Positions 21,411 through 26,183 of a DNA stretch of 26,183 nucleotides are shown in pieces; position 1 is the stretch's first letter; each line of letters opens with the position of its first letter. Location: positions 1-26,183 of IMG/VR virus record IMGVR_UViG_3300037042_002212, one strand, 5' to 3'. The notes below the pieces were generated by a model, which was not told the DNA's origin, ran no database searches, and saw only the letters and a list, made by a program, of their open reading frames with translations. The stretch comes from a virus. A program made the translations under genes and the position numbers.

Positions 21411-23939
21411 TCATGAATTGACGATTAAATCAGACTTGGATCTAGCATCTTGTGGAATTACAGAAACCCATGAACAACGGCAGTTACAAATATCAGCAGG
21501 GCCAGAACTAGGATCTCTTGGATATTTCATTTTCCCGCCAGTTGTTGGATTAGTCCAAACATAATCATATGCCACAATTCCATCGCCTTCAAATGCGGCG
21601 TGTTCTTTCCTGGCTTCAGGGTTAATGCCAACATCACCTGTGTGGAACCATTGCTTGCCAACTTCGTCAAATACTTCTCGAAGAACCTTGTGGTTCCATT
21701 CCTGACCTTCAGATATGGCGCACAATGTCTCTGTCCTTACGATTGTGTCAACTCGGTATCCGAACTTGACCTCATAATTGGCCCTTAAGCTACTTGCGAT
21801 AATAGAATCTGTCTTGCCAGCCTTTTGGCCGTCTTCTATCACTTGCATGATCTCTTCTGATCTAACCTTGTCGATTCCATTCTCAGCGTCTACAAACCCA
21901 TCCAAAAGCCGCCTAGCGAGGGTTCTCCTCTGATCATCTCTTGTTCTTTCCCTGATTATATCAATGGCAACCAAGTCACTATCCTCAAATGTCGTGCCTG
22001 CTTCTGCCCTGACCATAACCTTAGAAAGCGTCTTTGCATTTGAAGTTGCAATAGAAAATGACTTTTCCATTATTTCGTTGGCAACAGGAAGAACATCCTC
22101 TATGTATTTTTTCTTCCTGGTTTCATGCTGAGACATCAAGAATGACCCAACATCTCTGCCGGAAGATAGAGCATATCTAGCGTTTGCCAGTATGTTTTCT
22201 AGGTACTTATCAATGGCTTTAGAATACTTTTTGGATTCTACTTCTTCCAAATTTGCCTGATCATCAACTGCCTTTTTCTTAGCCAAACTCTTCGCGCCAA
22301 AGTAAGTTTCTTTGTCGATAATGTCTGGATGGGTATGAGAATCATCGCCACCAGATAATACTCTCCAACCTTTGATTGCATGATTGTGCTGAGTGCCATC
22401 TCCCTGGACGTTTCCTAGAGTTGTGCCATCTCCGTTTTCATCCCATTGGCAATAATGAACGTGTCTGTACTGACCGTTGCCATCATCAGTATTTCCCTTT
22501 TTGAACTTCTTCTCTTCCAAGACATCGGGAGGAGGTGGCGGCTCGTCGCTTCTTTGATCTTTAGGATTTCCAATAGTAGACAAAGGATTGCTTTTAACTA
22601 TTTCAGAAACAAATTTGTCTCCTCTTATGTCGCCTTCTTCCATCGGAGGAATCTTCAAGATCTCTTTTCTAATTTCATTTATTGTCATGAACTTAGCTGC
22701 TTTTTCTCCCAATTCGCATTTGCTATAGAAAGATCCTTCTACAGCGTCAAGACCCTCTAAATCTGCCTTAACGTATATCTTCCCTTTGTACTTTGTTTTT
22801 ATTAGATAAGATTCATTCCAACCGCTTTCAATAAAAAGCGTTAGAGGAACAATAGTGTTATCCCAAAGAGCAGCTTTCTGATCTTCAGAAGTTGACCTGT
22901 TTACGTCCTGGACAATACCAACCTGAGAAGGAGGTATCCCAAGGTTTGCTAGAAGTGTCGATCTGTTTTCTTTCAATCCTTCGAGATGTTGCATCTCTGT
23001 CATCGAAAGAGTTGAGTTCTTCCACCTAGCGCCCTTTGGCAGAAACAGTTGTCTCCACCAGTTTCTCTTTCCAGTGAAGGCTTGCTCAAACGTCCGCATC
23101 AGACGTTCCATCCTGGTTTTGCTTATCTCCTGGTCTGTCTCGATAACACCAGAATGCATCCCACCACGAAGATAGAAAGCCATCTCATATTCATTTTTAT
23201 ATCTGTCTAATAGAATTGGCCTAGATGCGCTTATTATTAATGGAAGTCCATAGAACGGATTAAATGGGTTAGGTAGTTTTACATGAACGCATCTTTCAAA
23301 GGGAATATTACCATCTGTAAACTTCAGGGCCGAAAGATCGCTTATTTGAATGGATTCAATTGGCCCAAGTTCTACGATCTTTTTCCTGTCTATGTCAGAC
23401 CTTATCTCGCGCATAACGGGCGTGACAGTAGCGAGAGGAATCCACATGCACGTTGTATACTTTTCATCAAAGATAAGGAAATAGTTACCGCCAAGAACGG
23501 CATCAATATAAGAGCAAGAATCCCTGAAGGCTTTGCTTGTAATGAAGTTGCCAGTGTCTATCAGTTTTTGAATTGGATGTTTTGGGATCTCTTTGTGCGT
23601 AGCTGAATCATAAACTTTGAAAGGAACTTGCATCAAACTTCTAGCGATTAAGTTGGCGCAAGTATTGACCCAGGGTTCTTTAGCGTAAAGACCAACCAGG
23701 CGCCCAACAGTTGCCTGGATGTTGAATTCTGAACCAAAATAGTTTCCGTTTTGTTGCGAATCGTCATTCTGAAACTTGTCATATCCAAACTCTGCTTTGA
23801 TATGAGCATCAATTCCAAAACGATCATTCATATCTACTTTAACAAAACGTGCATCGTTTAACTCGGATATGTCGGTTAAATCTTCCTTCAAAGTAACAGG
23901 TTCGGGACTTTTATCCCGAAAAAAGTCTTTCAAATTCAC
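21411..23939 (-). CDS. Fused portal and MuF-like head protein
   Basis: 842 residues beginning at a GTG (23939) with AAGGA nine bases upstream; no in-frame ATG is closer. Residues 1-460 are an HK97-type portal (family stretch LLANLGIPPSQVGIVQDVNR at ~329-348; YGLPLIISASRPILLDRYKN). A Pro run (DEPPPPPD, ~466-472) leads to a His-rich domain at ~491-540 with HVH, HNH and HTH pairs. Residues ~560-842 are MuF-like: a coiled middle, RTETLCAISEGQEWN, and a terminal GPADICNCRCSWV, the Cys-rich segment typical of MuF proteins. The portal ring is the DNA entry point; MuF proteins are minor head proteins needed for morphogenesis. Having both in one chain is seen in some phages. Confidence 0.85.
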   Translation of the reverse strand: MNLKDFFRDKSPEPVTLKEDLTDISELNDARFVKVDMNDRFGIDAHIKAEFGYDKFQNDDSQQNGNYFGSEFNIQATVGRLVGLYAKEPWVNTCANLIARSLMQVPFKVYDSATHKEIPKHPIQKLIDTGNFITSKAFRDSCSYIDAVLGGNYFLIFDEKYTTCMWIPLATVTPVMREIRSDIDRKKIVELGPIESIQISDLSALKFTDGNIPFERCVHVKLPNPFNPFYGLPLIISASRPILLDRYKNEYEMAFYLRGGMHSGVIETDQEISKTRMERLMRTFEQAFTGKRNWWRQLFLPKGARWKNSTLSMTEMQHLEGLKENRSTLLANLGIPPSQVGIVQDVNRSTSEDQKAALWDNTIVPLTLFIESGWNESYLIKTKYKGKIYVKADLEGLDAVEGSFYSKCELGEKAAKFMTINEIRKEILKIPPMEEGDIRGDKFVSEIVKSNPLSTIGNPKDQRSDEPPPPPDVLEEKKFKKGNTDDGNGQYRHVHYCQWDENGDGTTLGNVQGDGTQHNHAIKGWRVLSGGDDSHTHPDIIDKETYFGAKSLAKKKAVDDQANLEEVESKKYSKAIDKYLENILANARYALSSGRDVGSFLMSQHETRKKKYIEDVLPVANEIMEKSFSIATSNAKTLSKVMVRAEAGTTFEDSDLVAIDIIRERTRDDQRRTLARRLLDGFVDAENGIDKVRSEEIMQVIEDGQKAGKTDSIIASSLRANYEVKFGYRVDTIVRTETLCAISEGQEWNHKVLREVFDEVGKQWFHTGDVGINPEARKEHAAFEGDGIVAYDYVWTNPTTGGKMKYPRDPSSGPADICNCRCSWVSVIPQDARSKSDLIVNS

Positions 23940-23956
23940 ACTTCACCGTCCTTGGT

Positions 23957-26183
23957 TTATGCATCTTCATAATCGAAAACAAACTCATGGTCTTCTTTAT
24001 CTTCATCGTCAACGTCGAATGGGTCGGGGCCATCCATGGCCAAATCGGCATAAGCGCCAATCACATCATCCAGATTCTCACCATTCAAGGCTGCTATAAG
24101 ATACTCTTCCGCAGAAGACGAACAGCTATTTGAATATGCTCCACTTATCGCAAGTATCGCTGCCGATACAACGTCATCATGTTCGCCTTCTGGAGCGCCA
24201 TACTTGTGCAGTCCAGAAGCCGTGACAGATAGCTCATAAATACCAAACTCATGGGCAATGCGCCTGATTTTTGGTGTTTTGTGCCAACCTGATTGAACAC
24301 TTAGAACGGCTTTCGTTATCATCTCAGATTTAGACTTCGAGGTAAAGCAGATTGGCTGAACATCGGCCTCTAACTGAGCTTCATTGAGCATATCCTCGAA
24401 AGCTACACCAACACCTGTTGCGTCAAACCTAACCGTATTATCACAATCAGTAAAATAATTAGTTAGATATGTCTTAAGCCTTATCACTTGTTGAGGATAT
24501 GGAATCAATTGGAATCTGCAATATCCAACCAGTTTTCCGATAGAATTGACAGTATAAAATACTGTGTAGTCCTGTTTTTTTGCAACGTCCACTCCATGGT
24601 ACATTTCGCCAGTTCTATAAGATGAATCATGAATCCAAAATCTCTCCATTGATGGCTTGTAAATAACCGAATCGTCCCACATGGTACTTAGATCGCCAAA
24701 CGTAGTCGAATGACTGATAAATTCTGCCAAATAATATTGAGAAAAAAGATGCGGAGGAAGAAGTTTCTTCGCCCTGGCAATCGCTTCTTTTGAAACAAAT
24801 GGGCTGTCTTCTGTCTTCAAATTAACATATACGAAAAAAGGATCGTCACCCATCTTGGCCTGTCTGGCTATCTCATAATACCATGTAAGACCTCTTGGCG
24901 TACCAGTGACAATCCCTTTGCCCCTGGTTTGAGTGATGGTTGTTAGAAGAGAGATCCAAACTTGCTTTCCAATTTTTCCGGCTTCATCAACGCAAAATCT
25001 GTCTACGGCTTCACCTTCTATGGTTGTCTCTGCATCTTTACCATGAAGGAATTTTACGAATGACCCATTTCCCAATCGGATCTCCAAAAGCCCATCCATC
25101 ATATCTATAGAAGAATCTGACGGCATAAACGATTTGAAGTACCTGTAAGCGATCTTACATTTTAGATATGTAGGAGCGATCCAAACACAATAGAGCCTTG
25201 GATAGGTCATCGCTTCAGTAACCATCCATAGGGCAGACCCATAGGTATTGTGTGTTGGGATGCATCCTTCTCCACATAGGAAAAGATGGGTAGGACTATC
25301 TACCTTAATACATTTGACTGGTACTGAAGGAACAGGATTGACTGCGACAATAGTGCGGTGTTTTGCTTTAAGGGCCACAGGACGTATTCTGTCGAGTTTG
25401 CGCTTTAGACGAAAGACAGGGACATCGGTTGTAAAAAGAACTCGATAGCAAAGCTTTTTTTGTACGCCATATAATTTCCCATATCTCTCTTGTCTTGAAA
25501 CTCTTATCCCAAGAGAAACGGCCAATTTCTCAACACCGTCCGCAATGTTTTTGTTTGTATTATCGAAGCAACATTTTCCAGTTTTACCAACAGTCCCATC
25601 TGTATCCATTAATCCCTGGAGAAGAGCTAATCTTTGCGCTGAAGATCCAATAAGATATTGATCGGGAATCCTTTTCTCTTTTGGCCTTCCTATCTTTTTT
25701 AAATCTGTTATCAATCCCAAAACACCATGTTGTTTTCCATCTGGATAATCAGTAACTACATATCCAGCTTTCTCTATTTCCTCGACAATCTGCCTATCTG
25801 GCTTACAGTATGATCCGTGGCCAGTACTACCATCTCCCAACCAAATACCAAGAACATATGGATCTACTTCAAGCTTTTGTTCTTTAAATTGTATTGGGCC
25901 AGAAACCAATTTAACAGAATGATTGGGTCTTTCTACTCCTCCTATTGTAATAGTAAGAGTATCCAATATTTGTTTGGTTGTTCTCAATTGAGGAGCCGCC
26001 TCAGTTGTTTTGCAGCGATCATTTTTCGATAAAACCCTAGCTTGATTCTTTCTCTCGTAATGAGTTTCTGTTAGCCATAAATGATCCTCGTCTGCTACAA
26101 CTTTAGTCCCATCCGAAAAGACTAGTTCATAACATTTATGATCATACATCGGCTCAGAGGCCCAAATAACCTCGATTGGATGA
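23957..26183 (-). CDS. terL: Terminase large subunit interrupted by an intein, 5' end off-window
   Basis: The frame is open across the right edge. Numbering from the Met codon at 26149, residues up to 301 are intein and 302-730 are terminase. The extein resumes with TYGSALWMVTEAMTYPRLYC; Walker B is VDRFCVDEA (Asp388-Glu389) and TGTPRG follows at 415-420. The nuclease has acidic residues in YHGVDVAKKQDYT (Asp521), VRFDATGVG (Asp576) and EGEHDDVVSA (Asp658/659), the three positions of an RNase-H-like TerL nuclease. The C-terminus is strongly acidic. The Walker A motif is not in the window; the first extein residue Thr302 followed by YG suits the Thr of a GK[T/S] P-loop. The protein translocates DNA into the prohead and cuts concatemers, after removal of the intein. 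Confidence 0.9.
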   Translation of the reverse strand, partial: HPIEVIWASEPMYDHKCYELVFSDGTKVVADEDHLWLTETHYERKNQARVLSKNDRCKTTEAAPQLRTTKQILDTLTITIGGVERPNHSVKLVSGPIQFKEQKLEVDPYVLGIWLGDGSTGHGSYCKPDRQIVEEIEKAGYVVTDYPDGKQHGVLGLITDLKKIGRPKEKRIPDQYLIGSSAQRLALLQGLMDTDGTVGKTGKCCFDNTNKNIADGVEKLAVSLGIRVSRQERYGKLYGVQKKLCYRVLFTTDVPVFRLKRKLDRIRPVALKAKHRTIVAVNPVPSVPVKCIKVDSPTHLFLCGEGCIPTHNTYGSALWMVTEAMTYPRLYCVWIAPTYLKCKIAYRYFKSFMPSDSSIDMMDGLLEIRLGNGSFVKFLHGKDAETTIEGEAVDRFCVDEAGKIGKQVWISLLTTITQTRGKGIVTGTPRGLTWYYEIARQAKMGDDPFFVYVNLKTEDSPFVSKEAIARAKKLLPPHLFSQYYLAEFISHSTTFGDLSTMWDDSVIYKPSMERFWIHDSSYRTGEMYHGVDVAKKQDYTVFYTVNSIGKLVGYCRFQLIPYPQQVIRLKTYLTNYFTDCDNTVRFDATGVGVAFEDMLNEAQLEADVQPICFTSKSKSEMITKAVLSVQSGWHKTPKIRRIAHEFGIYELSVTASGLHKYGAPEGEHDDVVSAAILAISGAYSNSCSSSAEEYLIAALNGENLDDVIGAYADLAMDGPDPFDVDDEDKEDHEFVFDYEDA
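25247..26183 (-). mobile_element. Intein with LAGLIDADG homing endonuclease, N-terminal end off-window
   Basis: In frame with terminase. Visible parts, numbered from the Met codon at 26149: block B-like VVADEDHLWLT (~18-27); LAGLIDADG motif 1 YVLGIWLGDG (Asp106); motif 2 LLQGLMDTDG (Asp184); C-terminal splicing blocks VKCIKVDSPTHLF and CGEGCIPTHN, ending His300-Asn301. The next residue is Thr302, a nucleophile able to serve at +1. Both catalytic aspartates and all visible splicing residues are present, so splicing and homing could be intact. Roughly the first 35-40 residues, with the N-terminal nucleophile, are beyond the window. Confidence 0.9.

Noticed and set aside
1-26183. Defence system, CRISPR array, tRNA genes or integration genes
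   Set aside because: None was seen on either strand; all sequence is accounted for by virion genes and short gaps.

Overview
The window is one uninterrupted late (virion structure and assembly) gene block of a tailed bacteriophage or prophage. Every supported gene lies on the minus strand, so transcription runs from base 26183 down to base 1. Gaps between genes are short (none longer than 79 bases) and stop/start overlaps are frequent. The gene set is that of a long, non-contractile tail (siphovirus type): HK97-type packaging and head genes, a very long tape measure, and no tail sheath. No host-specific gene is present, so the host cannot be named. No integrase, lysis, replication or RNA gene was seen.

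Packaging and head, 26183 to 17631: the large terminase subunit (5' end off-window), interrupted by a LAGLIDADG-type intein that appears to sit at the ATPase P-loop; a fused portal-MuF protein with a histidine-rich linker; a prohead protease with a long acidic, coiled C-terminus that may serve as scaffold; the major capsid protein followed by a terminator-like hairpin; a small unrecognised protein; and a gp6-like head-tail adaptor.

Neck and tail tube, 17631 to 13733: a small CPFC protein, a gp10-like joining protein, a tail terminator candidate, and a large tail tube protein followed by a second terminator-like hairpin. Next is a pair of tail assembly chaperone genes joined by a -1 programmed frameshift at A_AAA_AAC, the lambda gpG/gpGT arrangement.

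Tail shaft and tip, 13731 to 1: a tape measure of about 1705 residues with 18-residue Trp repeats, 11-residue repeats and a long poly-Ala stretch; a tip protein whose first 370 residues are built from about 23 copies of a 14-residue repeat in two capped modules; a small protein; a hub/baseplate protein; two unrecognised tail-tip genes; and two related tail-fiber genes that share recently duplicated cassettes. The last fiber gene is cut by the window edge.

The strongest observations are the 14-residue-repeat tip protein (not recognised as a described family), the frameshift site, the terminase intein, the fiber cassette duplication, and the hairpins directly behind the two genes expected to be expressed most. 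Several starts were moved inward from the longest open frame because a ribosome binding site lies ahead of an internal ATG; each entry says where.
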